DNA from: Agapanthus africanus
Taxonomy: Eukaryota > Streptophyta > Magnoliopsida > Asparagales > Amaryllidaceae
DNA length: 64,000 nucleotides
Assembly (NCBI GenBank): GCA_030015575.1
Contig: CM057344.1
Location: forward strand, 184,467,044 to 184,531,043
Reading direction: 5' to 3'
The translations under genes and the position numbers were made by a program. Positions 12,913 through 25,279 of the stretch are shown here, piece after piece; the first letter of the stretch is position 1, and every line of letters starts with the position of its first letter. The notes beneath the pieces are model-generated. The model saw only the letters and a program-made list of their open reading frames with translations, was not told the DNA's origin and did not search any database.

Positions 12913-12989
12913 TCAGTCATCAAGACTAAATCATGCGAATAGATCGCCCAAAATACCGAAATCCAAAGTGACGGATACGTGATAGTAAA

Positions 12990-13917
12990 ATCACAAAATC
13001 ACAAGTCATAATTACCGTCGTCGGTATATCCAATGCTAGCAACGCAAGATATCTACTTGCCTCTTGCTCACGGTCTGGCGTCCTCTGTCTCTAGGTTCTT
13101 GTCTCCTCTGTGGATTACCAATCTCGCAATCCATTGGCTCATCGGCCCTGTCAGGTGTGCTAACGGAAACGATTCTGTCCTGACACTTCTCTGGTCATCT
13201 CTCGGTCAATCCTCACGACCACTCATAAAGTAGCATGTCACTGGCGCCGACCTCTAGTCCTCTGAATACACATCACACAACCGATCCTGGGTGCAATCCT
13301 TATTACAGTAGTGTCCTAGAAGGAATCCTGCTTAAGGTCTCTTCCAATCTCGCCTATGCCGATCTGTACGGAGGTTGGTACTCTTGCATAATCTCTTCTC
13401 GCTCGATGGACATCTGTGTCCTCAGCACAGCATTTACTCGAAAACTGGTCGCATTCCAACTCCTTTGTAGACATATCAGGTCTCTAGTCTCGACGGAAAG
13501 TAATGACAGCTCGTTAGTGTCTCGCACGTACCTCTTGTCCCGTTTGTCGGTATCATCGTCCACTTCGACGTCACGTCTTTATCTGCGCACTGCAATTTTC
13601 TCGGCTACGGTCCATCCGAAGTCTCTCTCATATCTCTTTTCTGCCGAATTGCCCGAAAGTCATCGTCCTTTACTGAAGCTAATTTTTATTCCGGAACGGC
13701 TGCATACTCATCGCGCCTCTTTCTGGAAGATATATCCATATACAATGCCTCTGCGTGCGTATCGCATCTCTGATGTCAGTGGAGTGGAACGGCATCTCAT
13801 CGAAATCTCTTACGAACCCTTTACTTCACTCTGCTCCAATGTCGACTGATTCGGACTCATCTCATCGTGGCTGCATGGACGACGCTCCAACGGCTACACT
13901 CGTATCTGGAGTCTCCC
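12990..13917 (-). other. A internal region, conserved with E, no recognised product
   Basis: Homologous to E at about 44390-44960: both contain CTTGCCTC-TGCTCACGGT-TGGCG, CATCGGCCC and GTCACTGG stretches in the same order. The plus strand has a 204-codon open frame at 13235-13849, but it runs antisense to the element, shows no domain I recognise, and is not open in E, so I do not call it a gene. The element sense shows no long frame. Confidence 0.5.
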
Positions 13918-14245
13918 AAGAAATGTGTCCCATCACATAATATCCGAAAGATGCCCAACCATCCGATCGATTTGTCAAAACCTCAGAATCCCCCAAGAGC
14001 TCAATATCTTGGACACAGTTTAATAGTATCGAGTACATACCACAGCATCGGTGGTCCAACCGTAGAAGGGCAAACCCAAGCTTCACTAATGGCGCCGCGG
14101 AACTGCCGCAAACCCTAGGGTTCAAAGGCTTTCACACGGTCATTATGTCGAGTTAGGGTTTCATTCTTCTAGAGGGTCCATAGAATCGCTTGCATGTCTT
14201 TCCGAATACTTTAAACTTTTAGTATGGGTTTCTGACATTCGATCG
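13918..14245 (-). repeat. Block shared with the leader of element D
   Basis: The reverse complement aligns with 50122-50461 in D, with common stretches such as ATGCAAGCGATTCT, GACCCTCTAGAAGAATGAAA, GCTTGGGTTTGCCCTTCTAC and TTGAGCTCTTGGGG. Identity looks to be about 75-80%. Element E lacks it at the corresponding place. In element sense part of it keeps a common reading frame with D (GSSA.PL..LGFALLRL.H.CCGM), but I do not recognise the peptide. Origin unknown: a captured host fragment or an exchange between the two elements. Confidence 0.75.
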
Positions 14246-14559
14246 TCTCTATCGACTCTCAACGAATCTGCGTGAAGTCGTCTCTAGCTGAAATCAATCC
14301 ACCTGATGACCTCGCATCGGGGTAAGCGAACGAACCACACGTCCTAGTCATTCATCCTTGGGTGACTAGCGACCTTCCATCATATCACTGAGAATATGCT
14401 CAAGCTGCAGTAGCTCCAATCATCTGGGTGATATCTCGTCATTTGCAGCAACAACTGGCTCATTCGTCCGTACGCTGAACAGCGCTTCAATCATTATGAA
14501 TAAGCGATATATCAATGGTCATCACATCCTGGCTGGCCTCTATCAGTGGCTCAATCCTC

Positions 14560-15066
14560 TGGTACCGATCGGCACGTCCGGGAAATCTCGTAAAAGCGAT
14601 CAGTCAAACGCTCATGGCGCGAAAACACAATAAGACGACGCCTCTATATGCAATCGTATGTCTCTGGAATCATGCCCTGGTCAGTCCTCGTCCACGACGA
14701 GCTCATGCTGACGCAACTCGAGCCGTAGCTCACTCTGCCCGTGCAATCATGGCAGCAAATCATAACCAGCATCGATGAGGATAGATTATATGAATGAATA
14801 TAATACTGTGCAAGGAAATGTACATCCTAAGGTTTCTTAAGCGGAGTAGCGTATCGTAAATATGCCGCGGAACATACGTACGGAACGTCACTCTACTCAA
14901 GCTACCTACTCCATCAACCAAGGGTCATCCTACGCGACGAAAGTTCGGGTATAATACCCCCTCGACTAAGTGTAAGTTCCGTAAGGTCAAGCCTAAGTTC
15001 CGTATATATATATAAACGCCCTAGGCTCCACATAGTCAAACTTAGACTCGAACCAAGATTAACCTA
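14560..15066 (-). other. A leader and gag-start-like stretch
   Basis: The minus strand from the PBS inward matches the leader of G (56495-56700): GGATGACCCTTGGTTGATGG, CCGCGGCATA.TT.CGATACG and TAGGAT.TAC. Further in (about 14650-14780), weaker similarity to the beginning of G's gag region appears, with GGACGAGGACTG as the best anchor. No open gag frame is present. This ties A's origin to a G-like chromovirus. Confidence 0.6.
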
Positions 15067-15080
15067 GCGCTCTGATACCA
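15067..15080 (-). other. A primer-binding site (initiator tRNA-Met)
   Basis: The minus strand reads TGGTATCAGAGCGC four bases inside the 5' LTR end. This matches the 3' end of plant initiator tRNA-Met and is the same as in G (56483-56496). Confidence 0.9.
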
Positions 15081-15084
15081 ACTT

Positions 15085-15359
15085 TGTCACGACCCGAAAT
15101 AGCTCGTGACTGGCCCTTGAATCATATGAAGTCTATAGGACCCCATCTAATCCAAGTAAGCCAAAGCCCAGAAATCTAAAACCATTTTTAAATAATAAAT
15201 GAAGGAAAAATAGTTTAAGAAGTGAAGAAAAACATGTTTTAAAAGCAAGGTTTTTAAATAAGTAAGCCGAATGTGTATTTTTAAAAAAGTTTAGTCTTTT
15301 CTGAAGATTTCGGCAGAGTTCCCTTTGTAAATACTGGCCCCGAACGGGGTACAACAAGG

Positions 15360-15427
<68 letters not shown>

Positions 15428-17391
15428 ATGATAAAAGGCATCCCCAAGCGGGAGCTAGCTTTTCGTCAATCGACGGTCATAACCACGCAAGCAATAATAA
15501 TATACAACGCCGAAGGGCGAGGATCAAAACTCAAAAGAGAACTCAAAAAGCATGAAAACCGTAATACCACAATGCACGACTCTAAGGTCGAAATAATACA
15601 TAACTGGTTTTCTAAGTCTGAAACAATATACAAGTTTTGGTTGAAGGAATTTCTAGATACAATGAATAATACAAGTACAATGGTGGTTCTGATGCAAAAG
15701 AACCCACCTACCAAAGCAAGTCACCCGTAATGGAAGCAATGTGCCAGAAAAGCCGCAATGAAACCTGTGCGGCAAAACCTGCAAGAACTGTGGCACAACG
15801 GGGGTGAGCTGCCAACTCGTGAATAGAAAATATCTACAAGCAGAAATCGTATGTATGACTCATCCTAGGTCAATACGATCATATATATATAAACCTCATA
15901 TAAATAAGTCTGAAGCATGCAAAAGTGGCAATATAACCTCTATAAATGCGTGTAGTGCCAAGTGCTCGTGCCAGTGCTTCAGGTAATAACATATCATAAA
16001 TATGAGGTATGATCAATGTAATCAAATCTGTATGTATGTCGATCCCGTCCACTCGTCACCCAATGACAATAACCATCATGCATGTAAATATCATAAAGCA
16101 TATGCATGGAAATATGAGGATATAAACCATCTGTGTCCCTCGCGACACGTCAAAATCATGGAACTGGAGTGTCCAGCATCGACACTCGAAAACATCATGA
16201 AAGCTGTACCCAGCATCGGCACGTAAATCCTCATATATCGGGCTCCGTCAGTCCGGATCAGCCCACGGGCTCCGTCTGCGGAATCGGCCCTCGGACCCAG
16301 CAGTACGCCTATATCCATCTATCGACTCTGGTCAGTATCCTCCGGATAACCTCCAGGTCTAACCAATCACCGGTAGGTACTCACCACCCTGCCAGGCTCA
16401 TCGTCTGCTCCACGAAAAACATTTCTTGCCCCGGGGAACCATACCGGGTCCACCATGTACCCGCAATCGGCCTCATCTGCCTCCTCGAATCGGGTTTCAC
16501 ATGTCGCTCTCAGCACCGAGAAAACATATGGTGGACGCACTGAAATATCATATCAAGGGTAACCGGGTTTTTAAAACAATTACATATTCTCCTTTGAAAT
16601 ACCCACGGTTCCCAAATCCAGAAATATCACGAAAACAACATATCTCAATGCGTATAATCAGAAAGCATGATGTATGTGGCATGTAAAAGAAATGCAAGCA
16701 TATCCGTATGTCATGCAACACAGAATAGTAATATGCACGTATTTATGGAAGACCGCTTCTTTAAAATGAATCATCTTTAAAAGGTATCTTGCGGTTCCCA
16801 AATCTCTAATCAAGCCAGAATCATCAATGTATGTGCAAATACGTATGCATGCACGTATGGTGTACAAAAGGAATACATAGTATATAGGTACACAAGTATG
16901 CCATGCAAGGGTCATATCCTGAATTCAATAGTACTACAGTGTAGTGACATGGCAATTATCGATGATGAAGTGTGTGAGCCGGCAAGCAGTGTACGTGGAA
17001 CATACGCATCATCGATAAGGTGCCGGTGTCCTAACATCATGGTTGTAATATAGCAATAAACACAAGCAATGCAATGCAAATAGCATGAAAAAGCGGAATC
17101 GAATATTCAACGCAACAGTGAAGAATCTACATCACTAATTATATCATGCAGCTTTGCCATTTGAAATAAGAGGAATCAGGATTTTTGGTAAAATAAGGGC
17201 TACGGTGTTTTAAGAAAATATGCGTAGTTTGGAAATATCCGTAGAATCCCTTTTTGCCTATCTTTAAAATATCCCCGATTCGTTAGTTTTGAAATAGGTA
17301 TGACTCAGGTCTGGCCTAATGTCTACTAAGTAATCTACAGACCTAATTAACAGGCTAAACAGGAGGGGTATGGAAACCACCTACATCTGAG

Positions 17392-17448
<57 letters not shown>

Positions 17449-19584
17449 GTCGGTGATCCCGCCTCAATACGATACAATATACATCATATAATATCCTCGA
17501 GTCATGAGTGCGGATCTATCATCAATAAATAGCTCATACGTAAATCCGTCGTACGGCATCCCAAATCTGGGTACGGGTCAATATCACGGTCAGCTCATCA
17601 ATTATCTAGTATCCTTATTATCATCTATCATGATCTGGGGTACTGATCTAAGTCTAGTACAATCGATACCATCTAAACAAATATAAGCGCGTGTGTAAAA
17701 CACACGTCCAAAGGCCCGCTAAAATCTCGTATCGTATCCCAAATATGAATCACATCGTATCGCCGATCTCACGGCACCATGCCCAAACTCATCGACTTAT
17801 CTCCTGTATCATACACTATCCTCATCATCACGATGTAGGTATAGCAATAAGCATGTGTGTGCGTGTGGGTGTAAACCTGTTCTAGGGTTCGTAACTAGGA
17901 AATACACTAGTTCACTTCTAACCCTAATCTATCCATTGTACACCTAACACATCTATGATCTCCATGTCACACAATAAGCTATCATATATATATATATATA
18001 ATATATGCACATGTACAGTATACCAACTTTGGACTGCGGGGGTGCTATACGCCGTCCACCCGACTTCCCCCGTGGATATAATTTACTTACCTTGTATCTT
18101 GCGTGTCGGTGTCGATATTGCCACCATCATCTTCATCGCCTCCGATCACCGTGGGGGTACCTACATATCATACGTATCGCATCGCATTAAAACCAAATCG
18201 CAACTAAAACGACACGCGAAAACCAACACGATACGCTAAAAGGCCTATAGGTTAGAACCTATGGGTACGCCTTTAAAACCATCGAACAATTGTCGATATC
18301 GTCGTATAAACGCCAAGTATTCGAGGTAAAACACAGATACCCAATTCCAGAATTCAAAATACGAAATACAGAAATATGAATCAAAACAGCAACTTAAGAA
18401 AATGGTCCCAAATTTCACCCTAGGTCAAATTGGACAATTTTGCACATGCCAGGGGTATAATCTACTGATAAGGGGGCACCAAAACCAAAACGAGCCAATT
18501 TGATGGGGTCCAGGCCACAATTTGCAGCCAATTGGAATATATCTGCGGCCGGGACTGGGAGTTAGGGGCTGGGGTCTTGGTGGTGGCTTCCTGCACATAT
18601 CCCTATCCAACCAAAATAATTTTCAGAGTCTCGGGTTGATAGTAGATTCAATATAACCTTCACAGATTGCACAAAACTTCCGATATCGGTTTCTAAATCC
18701 GTATTTCGGGTTTCAAGTCTCAGGTTTGGGTCTTAAATCTAGCACTAAGGTGTGTGTATGGCCTCTACTGAGCTCAATTTCACAGAAAAACCCAAAATTC
18801 CCTCAAACCCTAACTAGGGTTTCCTTAAGTCCACCAAATCAAACAATATCGGTTCTAAACTAGCATAGGGGTATAAGTAATGCTAAAACTAAGCTAATGA
18901 TCCAGAAAAATACCTCATTTGGCAACTCAAGAATTTTCTTGAGTTGCCCCTAGTGGCCAAAATCCTTACTTTCTTAGTCCAATGTGTTTGTCTCGAGCTT
19001 GTGCACTTTTTTTAGTGAATAGGGAGTGGGGTTTTGGAGTTGATTTCATGGTGTTTGAGGGTGTTGAAGAGGGGAAGGAGAAGAGGCAGCAGCAGCAGCA
19101 GGAAGAGAGGAAGGGGGAGAGAAAATGAATAGGATAATGGCTCAAGACTAGGTCAAGGTAAACCCTCACCTACTCTTTCTCTCTCTCACTATGCTTCATA
19201 TAATATTCCTTTCTCGTTTTCTTTTCTTTTCTTTTCTTTTTCCCTCTAAATCCTTCTCACATAAATAGTAACCCAAAACAACCATGGTAGAAATGCACAA
19301 GTGTAAATAAAAAATGATATGTGCACGTTTTGCACAAAATGCCAAAAATCCGATTAGCGATTTTTAATCGCGATTAGCACTAAATTAGTGTCAAACTAAT
19401 CATAAAAACTTTAAAATGACATAATTCCATAAAATACCCTATTTTAGACTTTTCCATAATTTTTCCAAAATTTTACCCATTTATCAGTATTTAATTATAC
19501 CGAAATATTAAAATATTCCTTAAAATAATATTAAATTATAAAAATTCCCAAAAATAATATATTATTTTTTTTTGAAATGTTACA
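15085..19584 (-). repeat. A 5' LTR
   Basis: Partner of 6940-11409, about 3% different where I sampled. The two differ visibly in microsatellites: (AT)n at 15362-15424 is much longer than its counterpart at 7217-7255, and the 17395-17446 run is far longer than the short one at about 9225-9241. Carries the R/U5 block at 15307-15337 and the 20-mer, with one change, at 15802-15821. Confidence 0.93.
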
Positions 19585-19589
19585 CGTAA

Positions 19590-21761
19590 TGTCTTTTGTA
19601 TTGATTGTATTATTTTTTTATACAGATGGATGACTTGCCGACCATGATATCAGTAAACGGAATGGATATAAATGGATAGTCATGTAAACAGAGTATATCC
19701 ATGGTTCAGTTCAGTTAAAATAGATTGATATAGTTTGAGTTCTGGTATAGACGAATTCATGTTGAATTGCAGTTATACATGAATCATATTCAAGTCATAT
19801 TGATTGCAGGTTTGACCATGACTCGAACTGAGTCAGACACTTAAAAAGAAATTAAAGTCCTGATTGTTCTTGATGTTATCGGTAACTGCTGCACATGGAT
19901 GATAGGATTTGTGTCCCTTTTCAAAACAATTACCGTGTTGATAACACCGTTGTTAGATTGTCTACCTTAGATAGGCAAGCTCCCATATTTCCGGCTCGCT
20001 GAGGCTCAAGAGAACTGGTCCCGCTTAAACCTATATTTACTAGGGTCCTTATTGTAATTTAATATAACTTGAGGGGGTTTTATATAAAAATAGTTTGATA
20101 TATTTTCAAAATACACCTCAAGTATTTAATTATAGTCCTTAGGGTTTTCATATATATATATTTTATAAAAGTGAAACTTTCTAGTGAGTAGAACCTAGTT
20201 TTCATTGTATATGGTATTTTAATGAAATATTGGAGTTTGTATTGAATTGTAATGGTAGTTTCGTGAAATTGTGATTCTTTTGTCTTAGAAAACATGGAAT
20301 ATTTATATAATATATTTAATATAGATATTTTGATAATATTCAGATATATATATATATATATTTAATAAAAATAAATTTTATTTATTTTGTATAAATCTTA
20401 TTTTCTTAAAAATTGCATTAGAAATTCCATCGAGATCGAATGCTTCTTACGGAGGTCTGCATCTCGCTCTTCTAGGCCCAAGAATGTGCGATAACCTGCA
20501 CCATCCTGATCGGTGTTCTCCAAAATGGGTTGTAGAGGCACAATTGCTAGGAATTTAATTAATACACTTTTTAAAGAAAACGGTTTTTAATTGTTTTAAG
20601 GTATTTAAATGTAATATCATATTTTGTACCAAAAGAATGTTTTTCAAACTATCATGCTATGTTAAGGATGAGTGTTGTGATGAGGTAGGTCATTACCTCG
20701 TGAGTCATCTAAAGGTAACACGGTTAAAAGTGGATAACAATATCGTTTGTAAATATGATGGTATTTTACTGTAAAAGTGAAATAGAAATTGCAACATGAA
20801 TTATTTTGAGGTGAAACTTGTTCTAATATGTTTATTTATGTTTGTTAAATATTATGAGTGAATATGCTATTTTATTGTTTTAAGAAAAATTGTGTTTTGA
20901 AAGAAAAGAGAGTCGGAAGTCGGAATAACTCCGCTTCCGACGAGTTTTGAAAAGAAGAAGTTTTAGAATAGCAAAAGAGAAGAGAAGAGGGGACTTATTG
21001 GCTATAAAGAAAGAGGAGAGGTAGGGGAAGATTAGGAAAACATTGGGATATCGTTTCGTCGCTGAAATCTTCTTGGAACGTTGCCGGAACTTCGCCTCTT
21101 GCTAACTCCACTTGCACAACTTGGGACATGGAATTTTTTTAGAGCGTTTTGGCAGGGAATTTGTGAGTGAGGAGGTGTAGAATGGAGGGTGGTATTTATA
21201 GGGAAAATTAGGGTTTAGGGTGATGAAGAATGAATTAAAAATGCATTAAAAATTTGGTTTAATGCCACTTTTAAATTCTCTGTTTATTTTTTAATAAAAA
21301 CAAACAGTACAGGGGTTTAGGGGGGAGGCCAAGGGATATGGAGTTGAAGTTTAGGGACCATCCCCTATGGGGGGTCCGGCGGTGCTGGCCGTAGGGCCAA
21401 AATCGCCGTCCCAAATCTGGTGAGGAGTGTGTGAAATTTGGCTATGTGTCCCAGTCGTTTGGTATACCCCAGTGCACATGTTTGTTTACTCTGTGACTTT
21501 TCATTTTACGTGTAGTGTACGTGTAAACCTTTGGGCTTATAAAAGATTAAAAGAAAAATCAACAAAAAAGATTATGTGGCTGGAGGATTCGATCACAGGG
21601 GCTATGTCATAACAGTGCAAGGGTTTACCAATGAGCTACAAGTGCTTTCTTGCTGTTCAAAAGCAAATCAAATACTTATAGAATACACATGATTGTAAAT
21701 ACTCCATTTGTATATTAACTTTTAAAGGAATTTTCTGTACATTGAAATTGGAGTTGTTACA
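19590..21761 (-). repeat. B 3' LTR, segment 2
   Basis: Continues B's LTR after element A and matches 38721-40902. Ends with GGAGTTGTTACA, i.e. TGTAACAACTCC as LTR start in element sense. Contains AT-rich stretches, an inverted repeat GTCGGAAGT...CTTCCGAC near 20913-20941 and a (TA)n run near 20343. Short frames here are not genes. Confidence 0.92.
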
Positions 21762-21776
21762 TTCTAACCTCCTTAC
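21762..21776 (-). other. B polypurine tract
   Basis: The minus strand reads GTAAGGAGGTTAGAA directly before the LTR start TGTAAC. Position and purine bias fit a PPT. Confidence 0.75.
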
Positions 21777-21779
21777 AAA

Positions 21780-22260
21780 AATTTCGTCCTCAAAATTTAC
21801 AATTATTGTAAGGACTAGTTTACAAACAAATGAGGGTATCTTGCACGCATGTCATCCTCATGTTCCCATGTTGATTCTCCTGGTGAGTATTTTTTCCACA
21901 TCACTCGAACCAAGTTTACTTTCTTGTTCCGAAGTTACTTCACTTTTCTATCCAGGATTTCAATATGTTGCTGCTCACAAGATAAGTCTGGCTGTATAGT
22001 GAGCTCAGAGTGATCAAGAATATGGCTGGGGTCACTCATATACTTTCTGAGTTGGGATATGTTGAACACATTGTGCACTCTTTCCAATGAAGGTGGAAGT
22101 GCCAAGCGATAAGCCACTTCTCCGACTCGTTCGAGTATGTCAAACGGTCCAATATACCTCGGACCGAGCTTACCCCGTCTTCCAAAATGAATCACTCCAT
22201 GGTTTAGAGATATCTTCAAAAATATATGTTCTCCTGGTTGGAACTCCAAGTGATGGCGCT
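21780..22260 (-). pseudogene. B integrase C-terminus (GPY/F module) and chromodomain
   Basis: Fossil coding segment. The GPY/F-type module shows [17 protein letters not shown] and VAYRLALPP. It is followed by the [12 protein letters not shown] bridge and then a chromodomain-like stretch ending STWEHEDDMRARYPHLF. In chromoviruses this domain is thought to steer integration to marked chromatin. It has the same architecture as G's C-terminus (61000-61410), which supports a chromovirus call. Confidence 0.85.
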
Positions 22261-22529
22261 TTGCATCGGCCCAGTACTTCTGTCGATCTTAGGCTATGCG
22301 CATTCTTTCCCTGATAGTACGAACCATATCGACAGTTGCTACTATCATCTCAGGTCCAAGGAGTTCTCTATCTCCGATGTCATCCTAACTTAATGGCGAT
22401 CGACACTTCCTTCTATAGTGCGTTGCAAAAGGTGCCATTTCGATACATGCTTGGTAGCTGTTGTTGTATGAAAAATCCACAAGATGTAGGTGATCTTCCC
22501 ACGATCCTCCAAATTCTAGCATACATGCT

Positions 22530-23390
22530 ATTAGCATATCTTCAAGTATCTGAATAGTTCCTCCGACTGTTCATCTGTTTGTGGATGGTAAGTTGTGCTG
22601 AAGTTCAGACTTGTTCCCAAGCTAGCTTGCAGACTCTGCCAAAATTGCGATCGAACTCTGGTGTTACTATCGGAGACAATGCAAACCGGTACTCCATGTA
22701 ATCTCATGATTTCTTGCATGAGTTTATGGGTATCAGAACTAGTACACATTGAAGAGTTTAAATCTTACTTAGATTCTTATCTCCATATACTTCTTTGCTA
22801 GTGTCTCAGTATATTGGCCAACTCAAAAAGGAATGAAGTGAGCCGACTTTGTGAGTCGATTCAAAATAACCCATACCGCATCGTTACCTTTCGTGCTATG
22901 AGGAAGTGCAGTCACGAAATCTATAGTGATGTGTTGCCACTTCCATTCTGGGATAGCTAACGACTGAAGTAAACCAACAGTCCTGTGATGTTCAGCTTTT
23001 ACTTGCTGACACACCAAGCATTTAGCGACGCTTCTGGCTACTTCACGCATCATTCCATGCCACCAGTAATTTTGACACAGATCTTTGTACATCTTTGTAC
23101 CTCCACGGTGTAATGAATAAGAAGAGCTGTGATCTCCTTTCATCAACTCTTCCCGCACAGAACCTTTTGATACACACAATCTACCGCCGTATCTTAAAGA
23201 TCCATCTTCATGGATAATGAAGTCTGTTCGAAGTCCACTTTCTACTTGTTCTCTGATCTTTTGCAACTTAGTATCACTTTCTTGAGCTGCTTTGATCTGA
23301 TTGACAATAGTAGATTGAACTTGTAAGTTCATCAAACTTGAAGCGTTACCTGGAATGACCACTTCAATCTCCATCTGATGCAAATCTTGT
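22530..23390 (-). pseudogene. B integrase, zinc-binding and catalytic core regions
   Basis: The HHCC zinc-binding region is visible as HRGGTKMYKDLCQNYWWHG followed by CLVCQQVKAEH. The core begins WQHITIDFVTALP, and the later part shows HGVPVCIVSD and TTYHPQTDEQSE. These are standard landmarks of Ty3/gypsy integrase. Fossil; broken. Confidence 0.88.
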
Positions 23391-23469
23391 TGAAGCTTTC
23401 ACTGTGCGGTGAGATTCAATGCTAATGGTTGGCGACTAAGTGCATCAGGTACTACATTCACCTTCTTTG

Positions 23470-23960
23470 GATGATATTATAGGTTGATTTCGAAGTCCGC
23501 CATAAGTTCTAACCATCTTCTCTGCCGCATATTCAATTCTTTCTGAGTAAAAATATTTTTCAGACTTTTGTGATCTGTGTATATGTCCACTCGTTCACCA
23601 AGAAGATAATGGCGCCAAATTTTGAGTGCAAAGATTATGGCCGCAAATTCCAAATCATGCGTCGGGTAATTGCACTCTTGAATCTTTAGCTGTCTTGAAG
23701 CATAAGCTACAACCTTACCGTGCTGCCGGATGCATCGCAATGCACTTCAAAACCTCCAGATTGGTCCGGTATTACGAGAATAGGCGCTGACGTCAATCTT
23801 GACTTGAGTTCTACGAAAGCTTGTTCGCATGCTTCCGACCACACGAATTCTTCATCTTTACGTATGAGCTTGGTCAGGGGTGTTTCAATCTTCGAAAATC
23901 CTTCAATAAACCTTCTGTAATATCCTGCTAATCCCAAGAAACTTCGAATGTCCTTCACTG
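23470..23960 (-). pseudogene. B RNase H region
   Basis: Landmarks are KDIRSFLGLAGYYRRFIEGF at the RT-RNase H connection, then [27 protein letters not shown] and [11 protein letters not shown], in the usual order. The enzyme degrades the RNA strand during reverse transcription. Fossil; broken. Confidence 0.9.
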
Positions 23961-23999
23961 ACTTCAGTGTCGACCATTCGCTTACTACTCATACTTTAG

Positions 24000-24872
24000 C
24001 TGGATCTACAGAGATTCTATCGCCTGATACAATATGTCCAAGAAAACCGAATTGATCTAGCTAAAACTCGCACTTGCTATACTTGGCATAGAGTTGATGC
24101 TGTCGTAAAATCTTTAGGATAATTCGTAGGTGTTCGGCATGTTCTTTCCGACTCTTAGAATACACCAGGATGTCGTCGATGAAGATGACAACAAACCTAT
24201 CTAGGTACTCTCGGAAAACTTGATTCATTAGGTTCATGAATATAGCTGGTGCGTTGGTCACTCCAAATGGCATCACAAGAAATTCGTAATGTCCATAGAG
24301 AGTTCTGAATGCCGTTTTATGGATATCAGATTCTTTGACCTTCACCTGATGATAACCCGAACGAAGATCTAACTTGGAGAAAACGCAAGACTCACTTAGC
24401 TGATTGAATAGGTCGTCGATGCACAGAAGTGGATACTTGTTCTTTATAGTTACTTCGCTCAGACCTCTATAATCAATGCACATTTGATATGGACCTTCCT
24501 TCTACTTCACAAGTAGAACTGGTGATCCCCAACTTGAAATGTGGGACAAATCCATCATTTTGTCAATAATTCGTCCAACTGAGTACGGACTTCCTTCAAA
24601 CCTTCAGGGCTTAACCGATACGGTACTTTGATCACCGGTTGTGCTCCAGGTACTAAATCAATGCTGAATTCAAGAGCTCGATCGGGAGGCAAACCTGATA
24701 TGTCTTCAAGAAATACATCGTCGAACTCTCGAACTATCTCTGGCTTTGATCCTTCCTCCGCTTGAAGTGTTGCAATCATTGCCTTCTTCGGTTTTTCCTT
24801 GTATATGCTTGGCTCCCGGGTACGATCTCCACTTTTGAAATAAAAGTCCGGATGTTCTGGAATCTCAAACAC
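24000..24872 (-). pseudogene. B reverse transcriptase region
   Basis: Typical Ty3/gypsy RT. The segment entering RT shows PPDRALEFSIDLVPGAQPV. The fingers and palm show [19 protein letters not shown] and [11 protein letters not shown], then [15 protein letters not shown] and the catalytic [11 protein letters not shown]. Fossil; broken. Confidence 0.92.
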
Positions 24873-24879
24873 TACCCTC

Positions 24880-25215
24880 CTTTAACGACAGTCGATGGTA
24901 GCGTAAAAAGTTCCAAGCCAATCCATACCCAAAATGACATCAAAATTCGGTATGTCCAGCACCTTGAAGTCAGCATAGAATTCTCTGCTGCAGATGACTA
25001 CTGGACACATGTCGTATCCCATTATTTCCTTTAGAACGTCGTTCCCTGAACTGACATTCCAGCTGAAAACGAGAGGTTTGACTGGAATCGCATGAGTTCG
25101 GACGAACCGTTGCGACATAAAGTAATGAGATGCTCCAGTATCGAAAAGTGCTAGTGCAGGAAGTGAGGCTACTAAGATTGTACCTATGTTATGTGGGATA
25201 GGTTTTAGGTATAAG
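24880..25215 (-). pseudogene. B aspartic protease region
   Basis: A DTGAS-type active-site stretch near 25140 is followed by FDVILGMDWLGTFYATIDCR, the usual second half of a Ty3/gypsy protease. It would cut the Gag-Pol polyprotein. Fossil. Confidence 0.8.
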
Positions 25216-25279
25216 AGAAAAATATATGGGTATGTATATAGACTGAAAGAAGGTTTGAAAGGAAATTGTTACCAGTGAT

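Larger units (their letters stand above)
6940..19584 (-). mobile_element. Element A: non-autonomous Tekay-like LTR element with giant LTRs
   Basis: Complete-looking 12.6 kb minus-strand element inside B's 3' LTR, with the duplication CGTAA at 6935-6939 and 19585-19589. The 3' LTR is 6940-11409 (4470 bp), the internal region 11410-15084 (3675 bp) and the 5' LTR 15085-19584 (4500 bp), so each LTR is longer than the internal region. The LTRs run TGTAAC to GTCGTGACA. PBS and PPT are both clear. No protease, RT or integrase signature is visible in either strand of the internal region. In its place are a hairpin-repeat array, a stretch resembling the start of G's gag, and a block shared with element D. 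Sampled LTR divergence is about 3% (roughly one million years at 1.3e-8). Confidence 0.92.

Noticed and set aside
13235-13849. 204-codon open frame on the plus strand in element A
   Set aside because: Antisense to the element, not open in the homologous part of E, no recognisable motif.
15067-15080. tRNA-like sequence
   Set aside because: Only the primer-complementary stretch is present, with no cloverleaf; it is a primer-binding site. The same holds at 46008, 49705 and 56483.
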